DNA from: Streptomyces viridochromogenes
GTDB taxonomy: Bacteria > Actinomycetota > Actinomycetes > Streptomycetales > Streptomycetaceae
Direction of reading: 5' to 3'
DNA: 64,000 nucleotides
NCBI RefSeq assembly: GCF_001270495.1
Contig: NZ_LGUR01000072.1
Location: 1-64,000, forward strand
The notes under the pieces are model-generated. The model ran no database searches, was not told the origin of the DNA, and saw nothing but the letters and a program-made list of their open reading frames with translations. Of the stretch, positions 8,639 through 15,306 are shown one piece after another (position 1 is the stretch's first letter; each line of letters starts with the position of its first letter). A program made the position numbers and the translations under genes.

Positions 8639-9038
8639 GCATCACCGCTTCGAGAAGGGAACGGTCGGCGACGGCCTGGCGCACGATCGGGTCGCGCGCC
8701 GTCACCAGTTCGGCCGTCAGCATGTCGGTGAGCAGGACCGTCATCGTGCTGAACGGCAGGTTGAGATAGGCCGAGAGCTCGGCCACGGACAGGGGGGACG
8801 TGCAGAGCCGGAGCAGCGCCGTCTGCTCGGGCGCGGCGGAGGGCGGTGGTTCGGCGCTCGCCACGATTAAGGTGACGAGGTCGAGCTCGGCGCGCTCGCC
8901 GTCCTTTCCGGCCACCACGAAGAGCCGTTCCGGGTTCTTCTTCTCCCCTGGCTTCTCGCCCGGCTTCTCCCTCGGCCGGGGCGACTGCGGGGGCCGCTGT
9001 TCGGTCGGATGTCGCCGCTGGCGTTGCGGAGGAGTCAT
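8619..9038 (-). CDS. rarC: DUF742 conservon protein (CvnC/RarC)
   Basis: 139 residues. A Pro/Lys/Glu-rich N-terminus (about 35 residues, repeated EKPGEK) precedes a DUF742 domain (RLFVVAGKDGERAELDLVTLIV ... LSVAELSAYLNLPFSTMTVLLTDML), which has a winged-helix-like part. It is the third component of the membrane-associated heterocomplex described for conservons. Overlaps rarB by four bases and rarD by 20. Confidence 0.92.
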   Translation of the reverse strand: MTPPQRQRRHPTEQRPPQSPRPREKPGEKPGEKKNPERLFVVAGKDGERAELDLVTLIVASAEPPPSAAPEQTALLRLCTSPLSVAELSAYLNLPFSTMTVLLTDMLTAELVTARDPIVRQAVADRSLLEAVMHGLQRL

Positions 9039-9442
9039 ACGGTCTGCCCGTTGCGCCGGGGCGGACTGGTGAGATGGGCACCGATCCGGGCGACGAGGTC
9101 GGACATGCGGTTGCTCATCATTCCGGGTTCGGCGAACGTGTCGGAGAGCACAGCGAGATAGGCGTTGGCACCGGCTGCCATCAGATAGAAGTAGCCGCCG
9201 TTGATCTCGATGAGGACCATCTTCATCTTGCCGTCGCTGTTGGGAATCTCGGAGGCGACGGCGGCCGCCAGGCTCTGCAGCCCGGCGCAGGCCGCGGCGA
9301 CGCGGTCGGCGGTGTCCGGGTCACCGCCGTAGCGGGCGATGCGCAGTCCGTCGGCGGAGAGCACGACGATCATCTCGATGCCCGGTACGCCGTCGTGGAG
9401 CTCCTTGAGCATCCAGTCGAAGTTGGCGCGCTGCTGGATCAC
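9035..9442 (-). CDS. rarB: Roadblock/LC7 domain protein (CvnB/RarB)
   Basis: 135 residues forming a single roadblock/LC7 domain (NFDWMLKELHDGVPGIEMIVVLSADGLRIA), a dimerising fold that commonly acts as GAP or scaffold for MglA-like GTPases. It starts inside the last codons of rarA (four-base overlap) and ends inside rarC, showing tight coupling. Expected partners are RarA and RarD. Confidence 0.93.
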   Translation of the reverse strand: MIQQRANFDWMLKELHDGVPGIEMIVVLSADGLRIARYGGDPDTADRVAAACAGLQSLAAAVASEIPNSDGKMKMVLIEINGGYFYLMAAGANAYLAVLSDTFAEPGMMSNRMSDLVARIGAHLTSPPRRNGQTV

Positions 9443-11037
9443 TTGAGGTCCCCCTCGTCATCGGCCTCGGGGCGGGCCGGTTGGGCGGGTCGGGTTCGCG
9501 GCTTGAGTGTGAGCGGGTCTGGCTTGTCCTTGAGTCCGTTCCAGAACGCCTCGACCCACGCACCGGGGGCGGGCTCGTCCTTCGCCGGCTCGGGCTCGGG
9601 TTCGGGCCTGGTCGTGGACCAGACGGTCGGCCTGCCCTCCCGTTCGGCCTGCTCGATGGCCGCCTGCTCGGCGATCCGCTTGCTGAGCGGGGTCTTGACC
9701 CGGCTGCGGCGCTGTGGCAGCCCGTTGGCGGTCCATTCGGTGACCACCGGGACGTCGTCTTCCATCGAGACCGTGGCGGGGATCTTCGGGCTGGTGGGGC
9801 GGCGCTTCTTGGGGGTGCGCTTGGGGCCTTCGAGCGCACCGGGTCCGAGCTTGGGCGCCGCCGCGGCACCGATGCCGTGGGCGTATCCGGGTGCGGCGTC
9901 GGTGGTCAGCATCTCGCGCGGGATGATGAGGACCGCGCGGACACCGCCGTATGCGGAGGTGCGCAGGGAGACCTGCATGTTGAACGCCGTGCACAGTCGG
10001 CCCACGACGGCCAGGCCGAGGCGCGGGGACTCGCCGAGTTCCTGGAGGTCCGTGCCCTGCTTGGCGCGTTCGAGCATGCCCTCGACCCGGGCGCGGGTTT
10101 CCTCGCTGAGGCTGACGCCGGCGTCCTCGATCTCGATCGCGATGCCGGTCTGCACCTCGGTGGCGGTGACGCGTACCTCGGTCTGCGGCGGCGAGTAGCG
10201 CGTGGCGTTGTCGAGCAGCTCGGCCGCGGCGTGGATGACCGGCTCGACGGAGATACCGCGCACGTTGACCTGGGCGATGGAGTCCAGCTTGATCCGGCGG
10301 TACTCCAGGATCCGGGACATGGCACCGCGCAGCACGCTGTACAGCTGGACGGGGTTGGGCCACTGCCGGCCGGGGCGGCCGCCGCCGAGCACGGAGATGG
10401 AGTCGGCGAGACGGCCGATCAGCATGGTGCCGTGGTCGATGCGGAGCAGGTCGTCGAAGACCTCGGGGTTACGGCCGTGGTCCTCCTCCATCTCCCTCAG
10501 TTCCGCGGCCTGTTGGTGCACGATCGACTGGACGCGGCGGGCGATGTTGACGAAGGAGCGCTGGGCGGAGTCCCGCAGGGCCCCTTCGTGGTCGATGATG
10601 TCGAGCATCGTCTTGACCAAGGCGACCTGTGCCGGGGGGAGTTGGGCATAGGACGGGTCGATCAGGGCGAGATCGCGGATCACCTCATGGGGTGAATTGT
10701 CACAGCGCAGCCGGTGGATCGCGGCGGGCGTGATCTCCGTGGCGAGGCGGATCATCTCGTCGTCGTGGGCGGCGATACGCCGTTCCAGATACGCGGTGTG
10801 ACGGGCGTGCTCGGCCCGCAGATCCCGCAGGGCGTGGCCGCGACGCACCGCCTGGGCCGCTGCCGCCAGTACCAGCAGCATGGCCACGGCACCGCATACG
10901 CCGACGGCCGTCCGGGCCGGTTCCGCCACGACGGCGACGGCGGCTCCGGTCGCCGCGGCCATCAGTATCGCCGGTAGCAACAGCGTGCGCGTGTAAGGGA
11001 GTTCACCGCGACGAGGCGGGGATTGAACGCTCACCAT
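9439..11037 (-). CDS. rarA: Conservon sensor-kinase-like membrane ATPase (CvnA/RarA)
   Basis: 532 residues. Two N-terminal transmembrane helices (about 17-38 and 42-62) with almost no extracytoplasmic loop, then a nitrate-sensor-like linker and a GHKL ATPase domain with N-box AAELLDNATRYSPP and G-box RLGLAVVGRL. No clear H-box with a phosphoacceptor His is seen, as in other CvnA proteins, and there is no cognate response regulator nearby. The C-terminal 150 residues are basic and low-complexity. First gene of the rarABCDE (cvn9) operon. Confidence 0.92.
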   Translation of the reverse strand: MVSVQSPPRRGELPYTRTLLLPAILMAAATGAAVAVVAEPARTAVGVCGAVAMLLVLAAAAQAVRRGHALRDLRAEHARHTAYLERRIAAHDDEMIRLATEITPAAIHRLRCDNSPHEVIRDLALIDPSYAQLPPAQVALVKTMLDIIDHEGALRDSAQRSFVNIARRVQSIVHQQAAELREMEEDHGRNPEVFDDLLRIDHGTMLIGRLADSISVLGGGRPGRQWPNPVQLYSVLRGAMSRILEYRRIKLDSIAQVNVRGISVEPVIHAAAELLDNATRYSPPQTEVRVTATEVQTGIAIEIEDAGVSLSEETRARVEGMLERAKQGTDLQELGESPRLGLAVVGRLCTAFNMQVSLRTSAYGGVRAVLIIPREMLTTDAAPGYAHGIGAAAAPKLGPGALEGPKRTPKKRRPTSPKIPATVSMEDDVPVVTEWTANGLPQRRSRVKTPLSKRIAEQAAIEQAEREGRPTVWSTTRPEPEPEPAKDEPAPGAWVEAFWNGLKDKPDPLTLKPRTRPAQPARPEADDEGDLK

Positions 11038-11445
11038 GTGGGCCCTCTGAAACGAATCGGGTGGGTGTAGGGGGAGCTTGCAGGGGGGTATGTCATGGGT
11101 ATGTCGGAATCTTCTGCATGATTGGGAACAAGCGCACGATTACACCTCAACTCGGTGCGCTGCGGGCGAGCTTAGTCCGACCGGATCATCGCTGTGTCAT
11201 ATTCAGCAAGCACCTGAAATGGGGCGCGCGGCGGTAGTACGCTCGGCCCCATTTATACGCTCGGATTACTTTCGCACACGGTGCGTTACGGCGTACGGGC
11301 GTGCGAAGAGCACTCACCGTGACGGGTGAAGACCCGTGACGAGTGACGATCGGATTCCGGCGGCACAGGCGAAGCAGGCCGACGCAGCCGCTTGGCGGGG
11401 ATCAGCGAGGGAACGGTCGGGCCTGCCGCGGACGGCAAAAAGAAA
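11038..11445. other. Intergenic region between rarA and the rgt promoter
   Basis: About 400 bp, noticeably richer in A+T than its surroundings. Apart from the possible -10 at 11252 and the repeated ACGCTCGG, I see no gene or RNA. The open frames across it have no conserved look or good codon bias. Confidence 0.5.
11252..11257 (-). promoter_or_regulatory. Possible -10 hexamer of the rar operon
   Basis: Read leftward the hexamer is TATAAA, about 215 bp before rarA. No good -35 is seen. The element lies between two copies of ACGCTCGG, 20 bp apart, which could be regulator half-sites. Confidence 0.3.
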
Positions 11446-11471
11446 GGCAAGGAGGTCGTTGACTCCTTGCC
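11446..11471. promoter_or_regulatory. 9-bp inverted repeat overlapping the -35 box of the rgt promoter
   Basis: Arms GGCAAGGAG (11446-11454) and CTCCTTGCC (11463-11471) around an 8-base spacer. The right arm covers the end of the -35 hexamer. The repeat is preceded by an A-rich tract (CAAAAAGAAA). It is either an operator or, read leftward, a hairpin followed by TTTCTTTTT that would stop leftward transcription. Confidence 0.6.
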
Positions 11472-11487
11472 ACTCTCAACTTATAGC
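11459..11487 (+). promoter_or_regulatory. Near-consensus sigma-70 (HrdB-type) promoter for rgt
   Basis: -35 TTGACT (11459-11464), a 17-base spacer and -10 TATAGC (11482-11487). This predicts transcription start at about 11494, exactly the first base of the RAE palindrome. It is the best promoter match I see in the window. Confidence 0.85.
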
Positions 11488-11493
11488 GCACCA

Positions 11494-11514
11494 GGGGCCT
11501 TGCGGCAAGGCCCC
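11494..11514 (+). promoter_or_regulatory. Rifamycin-associated element (RAE) palindrome
   Basis: Perfect 9-bp arms GGGGCCTTG and CAAGGCCCC around CGG. Its centre, CTTGCGGCAAG, matches the RAE I recall from the literature on actinomycete rifamycin resistance genes (rph, rgt, rox, helR), which confers induction by rifamycins. It begins at the predicted transcription start, so it would also fold as a hairpin at the 5' end of the mRNA. A second nested structure (CCGCAG with CTGCGG) follows in the leader. Confidence 0.82.
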
Positions 11515-11572
11515 CCTCGTACCGCAGAATCTCCGGCCTAAGGCCAAATACCTGCGGAAACGGGAGTCTTGA

Positions 11573-12784
11573 GTGCGCGTGGTGTTGTCGACCTACGGGT
11601 CGCGGGGGGATGTCGAACCGATGGTCGGGCTCGCGGTGCGGTTGCGGGAGCTCGGCGCGGAGGTGCGGGTGTGCGCTCCGCCCGACGAGGATTTCGCGCG
11701 GCGGCTGGCCGGTGTCGACGTGCCGCTGGTGCCGGTCGGCCCGTCGGCGCGTGCGCTGACGAAGGCACCGCCGGCGCCGTCGTCGATGCCCCAGCGCGCG
11801 GCCGAGGTGATCGCCGGCCAGCTGGAGGTGATCCCCGCGGCGGCCGAGGGGTGTGACGTGCTGGTGGCGACCGGGATGATACCGGCCGCGGCCGGCGCGC
11901 GGACGGTCGCCGAGAAGCTGGGCATCCCCTCCGTGTCGGTGACCTTCCAGCAACTCCAGCTGCCGTCGCCGCACCGCCGGCCGCTGGAGTACCGGGGCCG
12001 CCCGTTCCCGCCGGAGGTGACCGACAACCGGGTGCTGTGGGACCTGGACGCCCAGAGCATCAACGCGCTGTTCGGTGAAGCGCTCAACACGAACCGGGCG
12101 TCGATCGGCCTGGCCCCGGTGGACGACGTCCGCGACTACGTCTTCGGCGGCCGGCCGTGGTTGGCGACCGACCCGGTCCTGGACCCGCTGCACGAGATGC
12201 CGGGCCTCGACGTCGTCCAGACCGGCGCGTGGATCGCGCCCGACGTCCGCCCGCTCCCGGCCGGGCTGGAGGCGTTCCTGGACGCCGGCGCCCCGCCGGT
12301 TTACGTGGGCTTCGGCAGCATGCCCCTGCACGCGTCAACGGACGCCGCCCAGGTGGCCATCGACGCGGTGCGCGCGCAGGGCCGCCGCGTCCTCATGTCC
12401 CGCGGCTGGGCCGACCTCGCCCTGGTCGACGACCAGGACGACTGCTTCGTCGTGGGCGAGGCCAACCACCAGGCACTGTTCACCCGGGTGGCCGCCGTCA
12501 TGCACCACGGTGGTGCCGGTACGACGACCACGGCCGCCCGGGCCGGTGCGCCCCAGGTCGTGGTGCCCCAGATGGCGGACCAGCCGTACTGGGCCGGCCG
12601 GGTGGCCGACCTGGGCATCGGGGCGGCACACGACGGTCCGACGCCGGCCTTCGCGTCCCTGTCGGCCGCGCTCGAAACGGCCCTGACCCCCGAGACCCAC
12701 GCGCGGGCGACCGCCGTGGCCGCCTCGATCCGCACCGACGGGGCGGAAGTGGCCGCGAAGCTGGTGCTCGACGCGGTCGCCTGA
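11573..12784 (+). CDS. rgt: GT1 glycosyltransferase, probable rifamycin glycosyltransferase (Rgt)
   Basis: 403 residues of the UGT/GtfB fold: acceptor domain beginning VVLSTYGSRGDVEPMVGLA, donor-sugar motif HHGGAGTTTTAARAGAPQVVVPQMADQPYWA near residues 306-336. Members with this start glycosylate natural products and antibiotics; Rgt inactivates rifampin by adding a sugar to the ansa bridge. The drug assignment rests on the RAE promoter and the HelR-like neighbour, not on residues I can verify, so a macrolide-type acceptor remains possible. GTG at 11573 has GGGAG seven bases upstream. An 11-bp hairpin follows the gene. Confidence 0.78.
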   Translation: MRVVLSTYGSRGDVEPMVGLAVRLRELGAEVRVCAPPDEDFARRLAGVDVPLVPVGPSARALTKAPPAPSSMPQRAAEVIAGQLEVIPAAAEGCDVLVATGMIPAAAGARTVAEKLGIPSVSVTFQQLQLPSPHRRPLEYRGRPFPPEVTDNRVLWDLDAQSINALFGEALNTNRASIGLAPVDDVRDYVFGGRPWLATDPVLDPLHEMPGLDVVQTGAWIAPDVRPLPAGLEAFLDAGAPPVYVGFGSMPLHASTDAAQVAIDAVRAQGRRVLMSRGWADLALVDDQDDCFVVGEANHQALFTRVAAVMHHGGAGTTTTAARAGAPQVVVPQMADQPYWAGRVADLGIGAAHDGPTPAFASLSAALETALTPETHARATAVAASIRTDGAEVAAKLVLDAVA

Positions 12785-12803
12785 GGACAGGCCACCCCGC
12801 GCC

Positions 12804-12828
12804 GCGCCCGCGTGCACCACGCGGGCGC
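12804..12828. terminator. 11-bp hairpin downstream of rgt
   Basis: GCGCCCGCGTG, loop CAC, CACGCGGGCGC. It has no T-run, so it may be a weak terminator that lets some transcription through into helR. Confidence 0.65.
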
Positions 12829-12914
12829 GCCCAGGCGCCTCGCGCGACGCAAGGGCGCGATCCCCAAATCCGTAGAGCCCTCAATGGCCGCAGGGCCACT
12901 GGGCCACGGAGCCG

Positions 12915-12946
12915 CATGGCCATAGAACCGCATGGCCACAGAACCG
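12915..12946. repeat. Tandem 16-bp repeat before helR
   Basis: CATGGCCATAGAACCG followed directly by CATGGCCACAGAACCG. Degenerate copies of the same motif extend to the left (from about 12875), giving the rgt-helR spacer a low-complexity, slippage-derived look. Confidence 0.75.
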
Positions 12947-13018
12947 CGAGTCACCACACCGCCACACCGCCGCACCGCAGTGCTGCAGCAAATCGACCGC
13001 ACCACCTTCGGAGTCGCC

Positions 13019-15199
13019 GTGAACCCCGTGACCACCAGCGCGTTCGACCTTCCCGACCGCCTCTCCCCCAAGGCCGACCCGACTCTGATCGCCGGCGACG
13101 AGCAGCACTTCGCGGCCATCGCGGAGTGCCTCGACCAGTCGATCGCCGAGCTGACGGACCGTCTCGACGCCGCGCGCAGGGCACCCGGCGGCAAAGGGCA
13201 GCAGGCCATGGACCGGGACATCGAGGTGCACCGGCTGACAGCGCGTCTGCGTACGCTGCGCCGCTTCGGCCTGGACCTGTGCCTGGGGCACATGGTCGAC
13301 GCGGACACCGCCGAGTCCGTCTACATCGGTCGACTCGGCCTGACGGACAGCACAGGCCGTCGCCTGCTGCTCGACTGGCGCTCCCCCGCCGCCGAGCCGT
13401 TCTTCGGAGCCACCCACGCCAACCCGATGGGGCTGGCGAGCCGCCGTAGATATCGCTGGGCCGACGGCCGGATCAGTGACTACTGGGACGAGGTGTTCAC
13501 CTCGGACGGGTTCGGCGGGCACCAGGCCGCGCTCGACGACCAGTCCGCCTTCATCGCCAGCCTGGGCAGCGACCGTTCGCCCCGGATGCGGGACGTGCTG
13601 GGCACCATCCAGGCCGACCAGGACGCCATCATCCGCGCGGGATCCCGCGGCGCGCTCGTCGTCGACGGCGGCCCGGGCACCGGCAAGACCGTCGTCGCGC
13701 TGCACCGCTCCGCCTACCTCCTCCACTCCGACCCGCGCCTCGGGCACCGCCGGGGCGGCGTGCTCTTCGTCGGTCCGCACCGCCCCTACCTGGCGTATGT
13801 CTCCGACGTTCTGCCCAGCCTCGGCGAGGAGGGCGTACAGACCTGCATCCTGCGGGACCTCGTCGCCGAGGGCGCCACCGCGACCGTCGAGGCCGATCCG
13901 GACGTGGCACGCCTGAAGTCGTCCGCCGACCTGGTGAAGGCGATCGAGAAGGCCGTCCGGTTCTACGAGGAGCCGCCCACCAAGGGCATGACGGTCACGA
14001 CCCACTGGTCGGATGTCTGGCTGAGCGCCGGCGACTGGGCGGTGGCGTTCGAAGCGGCGGAACCCGGCACCCCGCACAACGAGGCACGTGACCAGGTCTG
14101 GGAGGAGTTGCTCACGATCCTGGTGGACAAGCACGAAGGCGACGCCTCTACGCAGGACGGCGAGGTCTCGGCGGACCTGCTGCGCAGGTCGCTGAGGCGG
14201 AACAGGGAACTGCTGACGGCCTTCAACCGCGCGTGGCCGCTGCTCGAAGCGGCGGACCTGGTCGGCGATCTGTGGTCGGTACCCGCCTACCTGCGGATGT
14301 GCGCGCCCTGGCTCAGCCGCGAGGACGTCCAGCGGCTCCAGCGCACGGACGCCCAGGCCTGGACGGTGTCCGACCTGCCGCTCCTGGACGCGGCACGACA
14401 GCGGCTCGGCGACCCGGAGGCGTCCCGGCGCAAGCGCCGCCACGAGGCCACTGTCGCCGCCGAACGCGAGCGCATGGACAGGGTCGTCGACAACCTGCTG
14501 GAGGCCCACACCCACGACGACGGCGAAGGCGTCCTGGTCATGCTGCACGGACAGGACATGCGGAACTCCCTGGTCGACGACTCGGCCCTGCCCACCGCCG
14601 AGCCTGACCTGCTCGCCGGCCCGTTCGCGCACATCGTCGTCGACGAGGCCCAGGAACTGACCGACGCGGAGTGGCAGATGCTGCTCCTGCGCTGCCCGTC
14701 CCGAAGCTTCACCATCGTCGGCGACCGCGCCCAGGCCAGGCAGGGCTTCACGGAGCCATGGCGGGAACGGCTCGAACGGGTCGGGTTCGGCCGCATCGAA
14801 CTGGCCTCCCTCAGCATCAACTACCGGACACCGGAGGAGATCATGGCGGCGGCCGAGCCGGTCATCCGCACCGCCCTCCCGGACGCGAACGTACCGACCT
14901 CCATCCGCAGCAACGGCATCCCCGTCGTCTACGGATCCACCACGGACCTCGCCGCGACCCTCGAGACCTGGCTCGCCACGCACCCCGAGGGGATCGCCTG
15001 CGTGATCGGCGACCCCACGTTCCGCCCGACGGACCGGGTCCAGTCACTGGCCCCGGAACTCTCCAAGGGGTTGGAGTTCGACTTGGTGGTCCTCATGAAC
15101 CCGGAGGAGTTCGGCGAGGGCATCGCGGGCGCGGTGGACCGCTATGTGGCAATGACGCGGGCGACCCAGCAGCTCGTCATCCTGACCCGCACCTCTTGA
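13019..15199 (+). CDS. helR: HelD-superfamily RNA polymerase-associated protein, probable rifamycin resistance protein HelR
   Basis: About 726 residues of the UvrD/HelD-like fold: N-terminal coiled-coil (residues 20-90), Walker A GGPGTGKT near 217, Walker B HIVVDEAQE near 537, and late helicase motifs INYRTPEE and YVAMTRATQQL. HelR binds RNA polymerase and pushes rifamycins off their site. An ordinary HelD recycling factor is the alternative. GTG 13019 is chosen because GGAG lies five bases upstream and the following sequence (TTSAFDLPDRLSPKADP) looks like a conserved N-terminus; an in-frame ATG at 12932 lies in repeats. Same strand as RAE-controlled rgt; no RAE of its own is visible. Confidence 0.82.
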   Translation: MNPVTTSAFDLPDRLSPKADPTLIAGDEQHFAAIAECLDQSIAELTDRLDAARRAPGGKGQQAMDRDIEVHRLTARLRTLRRFGLDLCLGHMVDADTAESVYIGRLGLTDSTGRRLLLDWRSPAAEPFFGATHANPMGLASRRRYRWADGRISDYWDEVFTSDGFGGHQAALDDQSAFIASLGSDRSPRMRDVLGTIQADQDAIIRAGSRGALVVDGGPGTGKTVVALHRSAYLLHSDPRLGHRRGGVLFVGPHRPYLAYVSDVLPSLGEEGVQTCILRDLVAEGATATVEADPDVARLKSSADLVKAIEKAVRFYEEPPTKGMTVTTHWSDVWLSAGDWAVAFEAAEPGTPHNEARDQVWEELLTILVDKHEGDASTQDGEVSADLLRRSLRRNRELLTAFNRAWPLLEAADLVGDLWSVPAYLRMCAPWLSREDVQRLQRTDAQAWTVSDLPLLDAARQRLGDPEASRRKRRHEATVAAERERMDRVVDNLLEAHTHDDGEGVLVMLHGQDMRNSLVDDSALPTAEPDLLAGPFAHIVVDEAQELTDAEWQMLLLRCPSRSFTIVGDRAQARQGFTEPWRERLERVGFGRIELASLSINYRTPEEIMAAAEPVIRTALPDANVPTSIRSNGIPVVYGSTTDLAATLETWLATHPEGIACVIGDPTFRPTDRVQSLAPELSKGLEFDLVVLMNPEEFGEGIAGAVDRYVAMTRATQQLVILTRTS

Positions 15200-15209
15200 G
15201 ATGCGGCGC

Positions 15210-15300
15210 GTGCACGTCCCCTCAGGGGCGCGGGGCGGTGTCGATTTGCGGCTCCGCCGCGTGGGCACGCCGAGCCACGACGAACCCACACCCGCCGACA
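15210..15300 (+). repeat. Dispersed Streptomyces intergenic element, copy 1
   Basis: Contains CCCCTCAGGGGCGCGGGG, then GCGGCTCCGCCGC and AGCCACGACGAACCCACA. From memory this mosaic is very common between convergent Streptomyces genes. It separates convergent helR and helY and marks the right end of the island. The small hairpins (CCCC-TCA-GGGG and GCGGC-TCC-GCCGC) could end transcription. Confidence 0.6.
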
Positions 15301-15306
15301 ACCCAC

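Noticed and set aside
11446..11514. Classical ribosome-mediated attenuator (four alternating pairing segments) for rgt
   Set aside because: The segments GGCAAGG/CCTTGCC/CCTTGC/GCAAGG can pair alternately, but the first two lie upstream of the predicted transcription start, so they would not be in the mRNA. The RAE explanation is simpler.
11336..11572. 78-codon ORF ending directly before rgt
   Set aside because: It runs through the promoter and RAE, so its 5' half is not on the predicted rgt transcript; composition is not protein-like.
12932..13018. Upstream extension of helR starting at ATG 12932
   Set aside because: The added 29 residues lie in tandem repeats, have no ribosome-binding site and look non-conserved; GTG 13019 with GGAG is better.
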